Part shown: positions 1 through 6,107 of the stretch, in pieces
Position numbering within the stretch: position 1 is the first letter of the stretch
How the letters are laid out: the number at the start of each line of letters is the position of its first letter
From: a virus
Direction: 5' to 3' (one strand)
IMG/VR virus record: IMGVR_UViG_3300042465_003579
Span: 1 to 30,394 of that record
DNA length: 30,394 nucleotides
Translations under genes and position numbers: made by a program
Notes under the pieces: generated by a model
What the model was told of the DNA's origin: nothing
Database searches by the model: none
What the model saw: only the letters and a program-made list of their open reading frames with translations

Positions 1-341
1 CACTTGACTGGGCGGTGGCGAAGTCTCTTGGGTATACCCACTACGAACACGACCCTGTTGATGGCAAAGTGTTTCGCAAAACGCCAGAAGGCTTTACTGC
101 TGATTTCAGAATTGAGGACAACTCGTTCTGTTACGACTGGGCACAAGGCGGGCCGATCATTGAGCGGGAAGGCATTACCGTCAGCAAAACAGCACACGGA
201 TTCTGGGAGGCATATAAGCGTCCAGCATCGTTGCAGGAATGCTACCAAGTTGACGCCACCCCACTAATCGCAGCTATGCGTTGTTATGTTGCTAGTAAAT
301 TAGGTAGTGATGTAGAAATTCCAGACGAACTTCTGGTATAA
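1..341 (+). CDS. NinX/DUF2591-family phage protein (5' end missing)
   Basis: The reading frame is open at the left edge, so the true start lies outside the window. The visible start reads LDWAVAKSLG, then YDWAQGGPIIEREGI and a C-terminal TPLIAAMRCYVASKLG...EIPDELL. That order of motifs is typical of the DUF2591 (NinX) family of small phage proteins. The family has no established biochemical role; NinX is named from the lambdoid nin region. An internal GTG at 15 is in frame, but the family motif LDWAVAK begins before it, so I treat the gene as partial. It is the first of a run of small rightward genes. The TATAAT box of the next promoter lies over its last codons. Confidence 0.8.
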   Translation, partial: LDWAVAKSLGYTHYEHDPVDGKVFRKTPEGFTADFRIEDNSFCYDWAQGGPIIEREGITVSKTAHGFWEAYKRPASLQECYQVDATPLIAAMRCYVASKLGSDVEIPDELLV

Positions 342-342
342 T
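313..342 (+). promoter_or_regulatory. sigma-70 promoter with extended -10
   Basis: TGGTATAAT ends at 342 and gives a TGn extended -10. TAGAAA at 313-318 is a fair -35 (4 of 6) at 18-bp spacing. The promoter overlaps the end of the NinX-like gene and lies just before the gene at 370. Confidence 0.6.
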
Positions 343-369
343 TCTTCTACACAAACTCTGGAGTAATTT

Positions 370-618
370 ATGTACAAGCCAACAGAACAAACTTTAGGTT
401 CTTTCGTAGAGAAAGACTACGGTTGTGACTTCACTTACAAACTAACTACTGATCCTTGGGCGTTGTCTCATGGTATGATTCATGAAATCGACACAGGGCT
501 TGGTACTAGTTTTGCGTTGGTTAAAAAGACCGTTGCTTTGGTTGTAATCAACGAACTATCTGGTAGTCCTGTGATTGAACACTGGAAGATTAAGCGGCAC
601 GTAGTGTTTGCGAAATAG
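370..618 (+). CDS. hypothetical protein (82 aa)
   Basis: I do not recognise this 82-residue protein. It is soluble in appearance, mixed in charge, with no transmembrane segment and no catalytic motif I can name. The ATG at 370 is preceded by GGAG at 360-363, and an extended -10 promoter lies just upstream, so it is well placed for expression. Its stop overlaps the Shine-Dalgarno region of the next gene, so the two are probably co-transcribed. Confidence 0.7.
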   Translation: MYKPTEQTLGSFVEKDYGCDFTYKLTTDPWALSHGMIHEIDTGLGTSFALVKKTVALVVINELSGSPVIEHWKIKRHVVFAK

Positions 619-627
619 GAGTAAATT

Positions 628-876
628 ATGACAATAGAAGAAATAGTTTATGCTAAGATTATTGATAATTTGGATAATCAGACCAAATCTAACTATGGTA
701 CTTACTTGAGTAATAAAAGTGATGCCATGTGGAAATTAGATCGTATGGCTCGTGAAGATTTTCTTACGTTATTGAGTGAAGCTATTGAAGATCGACTACA
801 GAACTTTAGTTATAAAATAGACGAGCAGATCGATAAATCTAGCCAAGAATTAGAACATAAAATCAGATGGGAATAG
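628..876 (+). CDS. hypothetical acidic helical protein (82 aa)
   Basis: This is an unrecognised 82-residue protein. It is rich in Glu, Asp, Lys and Ile and looks mainly alpha-helical, possibly coiled-coil near the C-terminus (EDRLQNFSYKIDEQID region). GGAG at 618-621 lies close before the ATG and overlaps the stop of the preceding gene. It probably shares that gene's promoter. No function is assigned. Confidence 0.68.
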   Translation: MTIEEIVYAKIIDNLDNQTKSNYGTYLSNKSDAMWKLDRMAREDFLTLLSEAIEDRLQNFSYKIDEQIDKSSQELEHKIRWE

Positions 877-932
877 TTTAAGAAAACTTTCTGTAGCAAT
901 TTCGGATAAACGTACCAATGTGCACAATTACT

Positions 933-941
933 TGATATAAT
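933..941 (+). promoter_or_regulatory. extended -10 promoter
   Basis: TGATATAAT fits the TGnTATAAT pattern used repeatedly in this left arm. No good -35 is visible at 16-18 bp. It lies 34 bases before the ATG at 975, whose Shine-Dalgarno is AGGAG. Confidence 0.55.
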
Positions 942-974
942 TCGTTAACAGCAACAAACACTAGGAGTAAACAA

Positions 975-1367
975 ATGCAGAATCTCAAAAATCTTTCTAC
1001 ACACCAACGCAAAATGATTGAAGCTTTCCTTGAAGGTAAAACTATTCAAGTATCCGCAACAGGCACATATGATGATTGTTTTATGAATGCTGAAGACTTT
1101 GATACTGATATGGGATTTAAAGATTGCCGTACACTTACAGTAATTAACAGGTTTCGTGACAGTGCATTACGCATCAAACCACCAGAGCCTGTTATTAGTT
1201 ATATATTCAGGTATATTGATGGCAATGGATATATTGGTGAATTCGTAAGCGATAACGCAAGTGATCTTATTGAAAAATACAACGCTAATGGAGCATCAAA
1301 AATTCTTAAAATTACACTAGAAAACGGTAAAATGGTAAATGCTGAAACATTTTGTAGTAAATGCTGA
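975..1367 (+). CDS. hypothetical protein, paralog of the next gene's C-terminal domain
   Basis: This 130-residue protein aligns by eye with the C-terminal part (from about residue 95) of the following 206-residue protein. Shared elements are STH...KMIEAFLEGKTIQ, a W/F-rich middle, LRIKPPEPV and a DGNGYIGE segment ending near MVNAE. The arrangement suggests a duplicated small phage domain; many phages carry proteins with the EGKxIQ...KPEP pattern and no known function. AGGAG precedes the ATG. The last ten or so codons lie inside a 22-bp tandem repeat array, and the stop TGA falls in the second repeat unit, so the original C-terminus may have been altered by repeat growth. Confidence 0.72.
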   Translation: MQNLKNLSTHQRKMIEAFLEGKTIQVSATGTYDDCFMNAEDFDTDMGFKDCRTLTVINRFRDSALRIKPPEPVISYIFRYIDGNGYIGEFVSDNASDLIEKYNANGASKILKITLENGKMVNAETFCSKC

Positions 1368-1444
1368 AACATTTTGTAGTAAATGCTGAAACATTTTGTA
1401 GTAAATGCTGAAACATTTTGTAGTAAATGCTGAAACATTTTGTA
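1335..1444 (+). repeat. five perfect 22-bp tandem repeats
   Basis: Five head-to-tail identical 22-bp units begin at 1335, 1357, 1379, 1401 and 1423. Each unit contains the inverted repeat AAATG-CTGAAA-CATTT. The array overlaps the 3' end of the gene at 975 and stops about 30 bases before the start of its paralog at 1475. The unit length is close to two DNA helical turns, so all copies face the same side of the helix. It could be an iteron-type protein-binding array, or a slippage product. Confidence 0.95.
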
Positions 1445-1474
1445 GTAAAATTTAGTAAATAATAGGAGATAATC

Positions 1475-2095
1475 ATGGAATTCAATGTACTCAAAGTAGG
1501 TGATGAAGTTAAGTTTAACGGTAAGACTTTTGTTCATGATAAGCACTATGAACTATCATCTAATAAAGATGATTATTGGTGGGTAGATGAGATGACAGAT
1601 TATGTTAAAGTTAACTTGACCGAGACTTTTATGGTAAGCCGAGTACATAACAATGGATGTGTAGAACTAAAGTTTAATGGTAATGTTATTACTTATTCAT
1701 GGACTCCTGTTTGCCTTGAGTTGGTCAATGCTTCAGTAGAACAAACACCGAATCCCTATGGCTTTTCAACGCATAAACTAGAGTTATTGAAGGCTTTGAT
1801 TGAAGGCAAAATTATTCAGTATAAATCTGCGATTACATCAGATAAGTGGATTGACCTTACGTTTGTACTAGAGGCTTTGGATAACACCGAAGATAATGAA
1901 CTTAGAGTTAAACCTCCAGAACCTGTGGTTACTACATTGATTAAGGGTGTTATGCAAGATGGTTATGTAACAGAAACAGGTGGTACAATGGAAGAACTAG
2001 ATAAGTACTATGATGGTACAGATAAATTTATCTTGTTTATTAAGCAGACATTCCATGATGGTGTTGTTGTTAATGTTGAGGTTGTTAAAGATTAA
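1475..2095 (+). CDS. hypothetical two-domain protein (206 aa)
   Basis: The N-terminal 90 residues begin VGDEVKFNGK and include a VELKFNGN...YSWTP stretch, resembling a small SH3-like beta-barrel, though this is only a fold guess. Residues 95-206 are homologous to the gene at 975, sharing EGKIIQ, LRVKPPEPV and a DGYVTE segment. The start ATG is preceded by AGGAG, and the 22-bp repeat array lies directly upstream. The function is unknown. The pair looks like a duplication in which one copy kept or gained an extra N-terminal domain. Confidence 0.75.
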   Translation: MEFNVLKVGDEVKFNGKTFVHDKHYELSSNKDDYWWVDEMTDYVKVNLTETFMVSRVHNNGCVELKFNGNVITYSWTPVCLELVNASVEQTPNPYGFSTHKLELLKALIEGKIIQYKSAITSDKWIDLTFVLEALDNTEDNELRVKPPEPVVTTLIKGVMQDGYVTETGGTMEELDKYYDGTDKFILFIKQTFHDGVVVNVEVVKD

Positions 2096-2118
2096 TTCTC
2101 TGGGTTTCTTTGCTTTAC

Positions 2119-2138
2119 GACTCCGAAGGATCGGAATC
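2119..2138 (+). repeat. CCGAAGG-type stem-loop
   Basis: GACTCCG (2119-2125) pairs with CGGAATC (2132-2138), with one mismatch, around AAGGAT. The surrounding 31 bases (2114-2144) match 28 of 31 positions with 28750-28780, 26 kb away. It lies between the 206-aa gene and the next promoter and could end upstream transcription. Confidence 0.6.
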
Positions 2139-2140
2139 TC

Positions 2141-2149
2141 TGTTATAAT
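2141..2149 (+). promoter_or_regulatory. extended -10 promoter
   Basis: TGTTATAAT is an extended -10 located 31 bases before the ATG at 2180. The expected -35 region lies inside the CCGAAGG stem-loop, and no clear hexamer is seen there. Confidence 0.55.
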
Positions 2150-2179
2150 TCTTCTATCAAATCAACTAGGATAATACAA

Positions 2180-2389
2180 ATGTTAATCGATCAATGGAAC
2201 AGAGAAGGTCAAGATGTAATGTACAATGACTCAGGTAACTGGACAGAAGCTCATATTGATTGCTCAAGGGCTACTCTAGGTGGCCGCATTAAGCATTATG
2301 GAACATCAAACGAAGGTAGCGATGTAATATTCTATGAAGAAGATGTTGTTAAGTTTGATGAAGAATGTATGCAACAATATAAAATATAG
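2180..2389 (+). CDS. hypothetical protein (69 aa)
   Basis: This is a short unrecognised protein. Its centre reads as WTEAHIDCSRATLGGRIKHY and its C-terminus is acidic. AGGATAA precedes the ATG and an extended -10 promoter lies 31 bases upstream. It is the last gene before a 560-base non-coding, structure-rich stretch. Confidence 0.65.
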   Translation: MLIDQWNREGQDVMYNDSGNWTEAHIDCSRATLGGRIKHYGTSNEGSDVIFYEEDVVKFDEECMQQYKI

Positions 2390-2606
2390 CGTGGACTACA
2401 AAATCCTAGGTAGGTGAGTGTATGTTGTAGCTCAAAATCCTACTTGGGTTAGTTTGATAGTAAAAAGCCTTGTTGGTGTGAATCAAATCAAAAATCCGTT
2501 TTATGGTCAAAAACCCGCTTGGGTATCTAGGATTAGAAATGACTAAGCTATTAATACCGTGAAAACGCTCCAGTCACAAAAAACACGGGCCGCCCAGCGA
2601 ATGCTC

Positions 2607-2709
2607 GGTCTGGTTTTAATCTGTACGGTATAGTCGGAGACTGGATGGTATAGTCAGAAAATATACCGTCTAGTCACAATCTAGACTGTACAGTATTAAA
2701 CCAGACTGG
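2607..2709 (+). ncRNA. possible cloverleaf-forming RNA or cruciform
   Basis: An outer stem pairs 2607-2626 with 2688-2707: 18 Watson-Crick pairs, one G-T, and single-base bulges at T2614 and T2694. Inside it are three adjacent hairpins: AGTC-GGA-GACT (2632-2642), GGTATA...TATACC (2647-2667) and GTCTAG...CTAGAC (2668-2686). No tRNA signature or CCA end is present. The strand is a guess from neighbouring genes, because the fold is equally possible on the other strand or as DNA. Confidence 0.5.
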
Positions 2710-2816
2710 TTAGTATCAATACCCTTTGGTTCTTGTCGGGTATTTAACCCTAGGGTTGCAAAGGTTATTAATTTATGGTACTTGCGCACATAGGCGCACA
2801 CGTATTTATTACAGAT

Positions 2817-2836
2817 AGGGTTAACCCTTAAGGGTT
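2817..2836. repeat. overlapping perfect palindromes
   Basis: AGGGTTAACCCT (2817-2828) overlaps AACCCTTAAGGGTT (2823-2836), and another AGGGTT follows at 2844-2849. The same word forms AACCCTAGGGTT at 2746-2757 and CTAGGGTTAACCCTAG at 5929-5944. Confidence 0.85.
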
Positions 2837-2953
2837 TCATATTAGGGTTTACAGTCTAAGATTATTTTCGGTTGTGGTGTCGGAACAACACTTTTACATG
2901 CCATAATTCAACCATGCCAAGCAATAATGCGAAGCTACTAAAGGGATTTTAAG

Positions 2954-3055
2954 ATGGTACATTTTCAGGATTTGCGCGCAGTAGATAAGCTTTTTTTAGT
3001 GGTTAACTGCTCATTGTGGGGAGTTGTCCTCCCATTGGTTTCTAAGTTTAATTGA
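2954..3055 (+). CDS. small hydrophobic protein (33 aa)
   Basis: An ATG at 2954 with AAGGGA seven bases upstream opens a 33-codon frame. The product starts MVHFQDLRAVDK and continues into one hydrophobic span of about 18 residues (FLVVNCSLWGVVLPLV), so a single-pass membrane peptide is possible. The next gene starts 11 bases after its stop. Evidence is only the ribosome site, the hydrophobic segment and the tight spacing, so the call is moderate. Confidence 0.45.
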   Translation: MVHFQDLRAVDKLFLVVNCSLWGVVLPLVSKFN

Positions 3056-3065
3056 AGATAATATT

Positions 3066-3290
3066 ATGAATATCGCTACACTACTAACCTTGATTTTGAA
3101 TATCGGCTTTTCTTCAGTCACTGTAGAGAATGCCACGGCCAGCAATGAACTGGTAAAATACTATAATCAAGATACAAAAACAATTTATGATTGTACAATG
3201 GCGCATACTGACATTGGTACAGTATCGGTGTGTCAGTCTAGCGCAAGTACTGCTATTATTTTCGTACTAGTGAAAAAACAATCATTCTAA
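3066..3290 (+). CDS. small secreted or membrane-anchored protein (74 aa)
   Basis: I chose the ATG at 3066 over an in-frame TTG at 3024 because it gives a clean signal-like N-terminus, MNIATLLTLILNIGF, followed by a plausible processing site near ENATASN. The rest has two cysteines (in YDCTM and VCQSS) that could form a disulfide bond in the periplasm, and a second hydrophobic stretch near the C-terminus. No family is recognised. The ribosome site (GAAG) is weak. Small exported phage proteins often act on the host envelope, but no function is shown here. Confidence 0.55.
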   Translation: MNIATLLTLILNIGFSSVTVENATASNELVKYYNQDTKTIYDCTMAHTDIGTVSVCQSSASTAIIFVLVKKQSF

Positions 3291-3299
3291 GGGATAATT

Positions 3300-3410
3300 A
3301 TGCGTTATAATCCAGACAGCGGAAAATATGAATCTAAAGGTAAGCCTAAAGCTTATAAAAAAGAACGAAAAGAAAAGCAGGATAGTGGGAAAATACCCGA
3401 TAAACTGTGA
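3300..3410 (+). CDS. small basic protein (36 aa)
   Basis: The ATG at 3300 follows AAGGGA, which overlaps the stop of the previous gene. The product begins MRYNPDSGKYESKGKPK and is very rich in lysine (YKKERKEKQD), likely unstructured and nucleic-acid binding or interacting. It is short, but its translation signals and tight spacing support it. The function is unknown. Confidence 0.55.
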   Translation: MRYNPDSGKYESKGKPKAYKKERKEKQDSGKIPDKL

Positions 3411-3468
3411 GATAATAGAATCATAAAATCAGACAATAAGCTTACAAAATAAAGTGAGCTTATCGGGT
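3395..3468 (+). promoter_or_regulatory. possible alternative-structure leader
   Basis: Two mutually exclusive stems are possible before the gene at 3506. ACCCGATAA (3395-3403) can pair with TTATCGGGT (3460-3468). ATAAGCTTAC (3436-3445) can pair with GTGAGCTTAT (3454-3463), with one G-U pair. The right arms overlap. The arrangement is attenuator-like, but no U-tract follows. Confidence 0.35.
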
Positions 3469-3505
3469 GATTTTACCCAGTACCATAAAATTATAGGTGC
3501 ATATT

Positions 3506-3754
3506 ATGACAGCTTCAAATCGTTACGTTTCTACAGTCACAGTCTATTCTCCATTGTGTTTTGATGGCTTGCGGGTTGGCCAATGGTTCCAATGGGCAGG
3601 GGCAGACGGAAATGGTTCGCGCGGGCAATGGCTCGGAAAAACAAAAGCAGGAGCAGACGCAGTGCGCTACCAGTCCGGTAAATTCGGCAAAGTAGCAGAC
3701 ACTAAGCGCAATCATTTGATGCGTAAATGGGCGTTGTCTAATGGCGCAAAATAA
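3506..3754 (+). CDS. hypothetical protein (82 aa)
   Basis: The ATG at 3506 is preferred to the in-frame GTG at 3497 because TAGGTG sits at a good distance before it. The protein has a Trp/Gly-rich middle (RVGQWFQWAG...GSRGQWLGKTKAG) and a basic C-terminal part, consistent with a small folded nucleic-acid-associated protein, but no family is recognised. The base composition is less AT-rich than its neighbours, which may reflect recent acquisition. A TATAAT box follows the gene at 3772. Confidence 0.65.
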   Translation: MTASNRYVSTVTVYSPLCFDGLRVGQWFQWAGADGNGSRGQWLGKTKAGADAVRYQSGKFGKVADTKRNHLMRKWALSNGAK

Positions 3755-3771
3755 GCGATAAAATTACAGTC

Positions 3772-3777
3772 TATAAT
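3772..3777 (+). promoter_or_regulatory. TATAAT -10 box
   Basis: A perfect TATAAT lies about 60 bases before the ATG at 3836. No convincing -35 is seen. A short ATAAC/GTTAT hairpin lies in the leader. Confidence 0.4.
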
Positions 3778-3835
3778 CCTGATATAACTCGGGGTTATCT
3801 GCGGTAACTTTGCCGGTTTCTTTTAGGTTTCTATT

Positions 3836-4336
3836 ATGTCAAAAGATATCGAAAATAGCGTCTCTACATTGATCCAAACAACTACAACAATAGTAAATTG
3901 CGTTTATCAAGGCGAAAAGAAAAACGGATTAGGCGGACAAACTACCATGGACAAGTGGAATTTTTTGCTTACTAATGGCAGAACTGGATTAATGGGTATT
4001 GATTTTGACTTTTACACTGGTCTAGGACATCGTAAATTCCCCAAGGGATTCATTGTAGATAAAACATTGAACCCGCGTTGTATAGCATACGCTATACAAG
4101 AAAAGAACAAGAAACCAATTCCTCCTAATGTAGCCTCTATGCTACACAGCTTGATTTCAGATTCAAGTGCATGCAATGAATCATTTTCTAGCTGGTGCGA
4201 CAACTTCGGGTATGACAGCGATTCAAGAAAAGCATTGTCGATTTATGAGGCTTGCCAAGAAAATGGGGATAAACAGAGCAAAGTATTTGACCGTAAGACA
4301 ATAGAAAAATTGTCGGAACTATTACAGGACTATTAA
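3836..4336 (+). CDS. conserved phage hypothetical protein (166 aa)
   Basis: The C-terminal half contains ASMLHSLISDSSACNESFSSW followed by CDNFGYDSDSRKALSIYEACQ. A similar pattern (a W..DFGYD.DSRKA..TY.ACQ segment) occurs in many unnamed phage proteins. I know of no firm function for it. The N-terminal half describes a small domain with an FDFYTGLGHRK segment. The gene stands alone with its own promoter and is followed by another. Confidence 0.75.
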   Translation: MSKDIENSVSTLIQTTTTIVNCVYQGEKKNGLGGQTTMDKWNFLLTNGRTGLMGIDFDFYTGLGHRKFPKGFIVDKTLNPRCIAYAIQEKNKKPIPPNVASMLHSLISDSSACNESFSSWCDNFGYDSDSRKALSIYEACQENGDKQSKVFDRKTIEKLSELLQDY

Positions 4337-4350
4337 AATTAAGCTATAAT
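4322..4350 (+). promoter_or_regulatory. sigma-70 promoter
   Basis: TATAAT at 4345-4350 with a weak TTACAG at 4322-4327 (17-bp spacing) lies 34 bases before the gene at 4385. Confidence 0.45.
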
Positions 4351-4384
4351 CCAAGTCTTCGCTTAATTTAAATCAAGGTAAACT

Positions 4385-5137
4385 ATGAAACAACCCAAAC
4401 CAAAATCTAGTATCATTTACAATGGCCCATCACTTATAGATGGTTCTCCCATCGTATGCATTGCTGTAATAAAATCGACTAACGGTAAGACTGGCAATAT
4501 GCTACAAACCTACATTATCAGATCTGATATATCCCCTATGATTGCAAGTAAATCAGGGTTGGACTATGCTATCTGCGGCGATTGTGTACATAGAGGAATA
4601 GCATCCGAGGGAAACAATAAACAAGCTTTGAACCGGACTTGTTACGTTACCTTGTACCATGGACCGAGCCAAGTATATAAAGGCTTGCAGCGTGGCATAT
4701 ACCCCAGTGCAGACAATGCAGGGATAGTAACCCTAGGGGCTAACCGTATGGTACGCCTTGGGACTTATGGCGATCCCGCAGCAGTACCGCAAAATGTATG
4801 GGATGCTTTATTGTCTGGTGCAGTCGGTCATACAGGATACACACATCAACATAACAATAAAGCAACCCCCAATTATGCGCAGACAATGTATAGCGCAGAC
4901 AATGCGCAAGATGCTATCAAGGCCCACTCCAAGGGTTATCGCACTTTTCGGGTTATTCCATTAAAACAATATGCGCAAGGTAACGCTCTATTGTCTAACG
5001 AGATTCTTTGTCCGGCATCAAAAGAAATGGACTATAAAGCCACTTGCGATAAGTGTAAATTATGCTCAGGAAATACCATTAAAGCGAAATCTATAGCTAT
5101 CGTAGCCCATGGCACTAGTAAATCAAAGGTTGCATGA
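4385..5137 (+). CDS. conserved phage protein with Cys clusters, DUF7227-like
   Basis: The 250-residue protein begins with a YNGPSLIDGSPIVCIAV strand region, then SGLDYAICGDCVHRG, a CYVTLYHGP motif, VRLGTYGDPAAVP, a THQHNN segment, RTFRVIP, and finally CPAS...TCDKCKLCSG. The last part closely resembles a zinc-binding knuckle and ends in an IAIVAHG motif. This motif order is widespread in unannotated phage proteins; I recall it as DUF7227, though I cannot check the number. Its role is unknown, and the cysteine pairs suggest metal binding. The stop codon overlaps the next gene's ATG. Confidence 0.8.
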   Translation: MKQPKPKSSIIYNGPSLIDGSPIVCIAVIKSTNGKTGNMLQTYIIRSDISPMIASKSGLDYAICGDCVHRGIASEGNNKQALNRTCYVTLYHGPSQVYKGLQRGIYPSADNAGIVTLGANRMVRLGTYGDPAAVPQNVWDALLSGAVGHTGYTHQHNNKATPNYAQTMYSADNAQDAIKAHSKGYRTFRVIPLKQYAQGNALLSNEILCPASKEMDYKATCDKCKLCSGNTIKAKSIAIVAHGTSKSKVA

Positions 5138-5262
5138 TGATGTATAAACATCAATTTATAGCAGTGTGTATAGTTCTAGGTTGCGTCCTTTACTCTGTAG
5201 CTATGGTGTGTGTAGTAGCATCCCCAGCTATATACGTTACTTATAGGATACTGAGCCGATGA
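5134..5262 (+). CDS. small single-pass membrane protein (42 aa)
   Basis: Three consecutive ATG codons (5134, 5137 and 5140) open this frame; the first overlaps the TGA of the preceding gene, so translation is probably coupled. The product has one long hydrophobic segment (FIAVCIVLGCVLYSVAMVCV) and a short basic tail (YRILSR). It could be a phage membrane peptide such as an envelope modifier, but nothing specific identifies it. Confidence 0.55.
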   Translation: MMMYKHQFIAVCIVLGCVLYSVAMVCVVASPAIYVTYRILSR

Positions 5263-5290
5263 ACGGTAGTAAATAGCCGATGAACGGTAC
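5254..5290 (+). repeat. 15-bp direct repeat
   Basis: AGCCGATGAACGGTA occurs at 5254-5268 and again at 5276-5290, just before the -35 of the next promoter. Confidence 0.85.
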
Positions 5291-5291
5291 A

Positions 5292-5320
5292 TTGGATCGC
5301 ACAATGTATCGTGTTATAAT
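5292..5320 (+). promoter_or_regulatory. strong sigma-70 promoter with extended -10
   Basis: TTGGAT (5292-5297), 17-bp spacing and TGTTATAAT ending at 5320 give both a fair -35 and an extended -10. It lies 45 bases before the gene at 5366. Confidence 0.7.
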
Positions 5321-5365
5321 TTAGTCAATGCAGAACAATAGTGTGATGCAGAATAAAGGTTTAAC

Positions 5366-5575
5366 ATGTTGAAATTATTGGTTCACGGTTTCGTTTCATA
5401 TAATGCAGACTACACAGAGAATTTATACTATGTGCATAATGATGTTGTTTATGGTTGCTTTAATATTAAACGCCCTAATACTACATTTTGGCCCAAGGGT
5501 AAGGTTTACACAGTATGCACTAAGCCTGCAGCATGGGAGTTCATAGGTAACTATGACCTAAACGAAAAGAAATAG
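5366..5575 (+). CDS. hypothetical protein (69 aa)
   Basis: This is a small protein rich in aromatic residues (NLYYVHNDVVYGCFN) with a WPKGKVYTVCTKPAAW segment, suggesting a compact beta fold. AAAGG lies before the ATG and a strong promoter lies upstream. No family is recognised. Confidence 0.62.
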   Translation: MLKLLVHGFVSYNADYTENLYYVHNDVVYGCFNIKRPNTTFWPKGKVYTVCTKPAAWEFIGNYDLNEKK

Positions 5576-5585
5576 TAGTCCTCTA

Positions 5586-5616
5586 CGTATAACCCTTTAC
5601 AATAGAGGGTTATGCG
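5586..5616 (+). repeat. 11-bp inverted repeat (hairpin)
   Basis: CGTATAACCCT (5586-5596) pairs with AGGGTTATGCG (5606-5616), with one T-G pair, around a 9-base loop. It has no U-tract, so it may stabilise RNA ends or bind protein rather than terminate. It carries the AACCCT/AGGGTT word seen elsewhere in the left arm. Confidence 0.7.
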
Positions 5617-5663
5617 AATAGTCTAATATCGGATTGTTCAAACTTAACTTATCAAGGCTTACC

Positions 5664-5927
5664 ATGTTGCAGACTAAAATATATGACCAATCCAACGCTA
5701 TTATTACAGGCTCATACCATCGTTATAACGGGGACTGTGTAGAGGTGGAATATGTGGGAAGTGCACTAGAGTGCGAGTGTTATATAAACGGAGTAAGGCA
5801 AGATGACGATGGGAGAAACGAAGTTCAACATGTTCTCACATACGACAAAATCAAATATGTAACTCCAGTTTACACAGGGTTTGCACTCCATAACGTATGG
5901 TTAGCATCAGTACCGCAGACAATGTAA
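5664..5927 (+). CDS. hypothetical protein (87 aa)
   Basis: The ATG at 5664 is chosen over an in-frame TTG at 5634 because AAGG stands six bases before it. The protein reads like a small beta-rich domain (VEVEYVGSALECECYINGVRQDDDG). No family is recognised. It is the last rightward gene before the long non-coding region, and a terminator follows it. Confidence 0.62.
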   Translation: MLQTKIYDQSNAIITGSYHRYNGDCVEVEYVGSALECECYINGVRQDDDGRNEVQHVLTYDKIKYVTPVYTGFALHNVWLASVPQTM

Positions 5928-5928
5928 C

Positions 5929-5944
5929 CTAGGGTTAACCCTAG
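5929..5944. repeat. 16-bp perfect palindrome
   Basis: CTAGGGTTAACCCTAG is perfectly self-complementary and begins two bases after the stop of the preceding gene. It is the longest member of the AACCCT/AGGGTT palindrome set. Confidence 0.9.
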
Positions 5945-5952
5945 TAACTAAT

Positions 5953-5978
5953 ACCCGCTATTTATGCGGGTTTCTTTG
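5953..5978 (+). terminator. rho-independent terminator
   Basis: ACCCGC (5953-5958), the loop TATTTAT, GCGGGT (5966-5971) and a following TTCTTT make a typical intrinsic terminator, ending the rightward early genes. Confidence 0.75.
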
Positions 5979-6107
5979 GTTAGTGCATCCACACAATATG
6001 CGGGTGATGTTATGCTGCTAGTTTAAACGTTTGTTTGAAGTTAGTGATGGCCAACATAATGCCACCATTGAACTTTCGCATAATCACCATATGCACCACA
6101 ATAGCGC

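Larger units (their letters stand above)
2390..2953 (+). other. non-coding structure-rich block
   Basis: No convincing gene is seen. The left part (2400-2535) holds five short degenerate elements of the form AAAATCC...GG, each a weak CC/GG hairpin. The middle holds a cloverleaf-like fold (2607-2709). The right part has perfect palindromes built from AACCCT/AGGGTT at 2746-2757, 2817-2828 and 2823-2836, and an inverted repeat AATACCC/GGGTATT at 2718-2744. These could be RNA elements, protein-binding sites or part of an origin. Confidence 0.6.

Noticed and set aside
4-267. 87-codon frame at the left edge
   Set aside because: It runs out of frame across the NinX-family gene and has low-quality composition; the alternative frame has clear family motifs.
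1335-1444. CRISPR-like array
   Set aside because: The 22-bp units are directly contiguous with no spacers, so it is a tandem repeat, not a CRISPR array.
1199-1546. Leftward reading frame of 115 codons across the repeats
   Set aside because: It exists only because the repeat has no stops on that strand; it has a repetitive composition and lies antisense to two supported genes.
2817-2849. Telomere-like TTAGGG array marking a linear end
   Set aside because: The AGGGTT words alternate in orientation as palindromes and are few; there is no terminal repeat or hairpin-end evidence.
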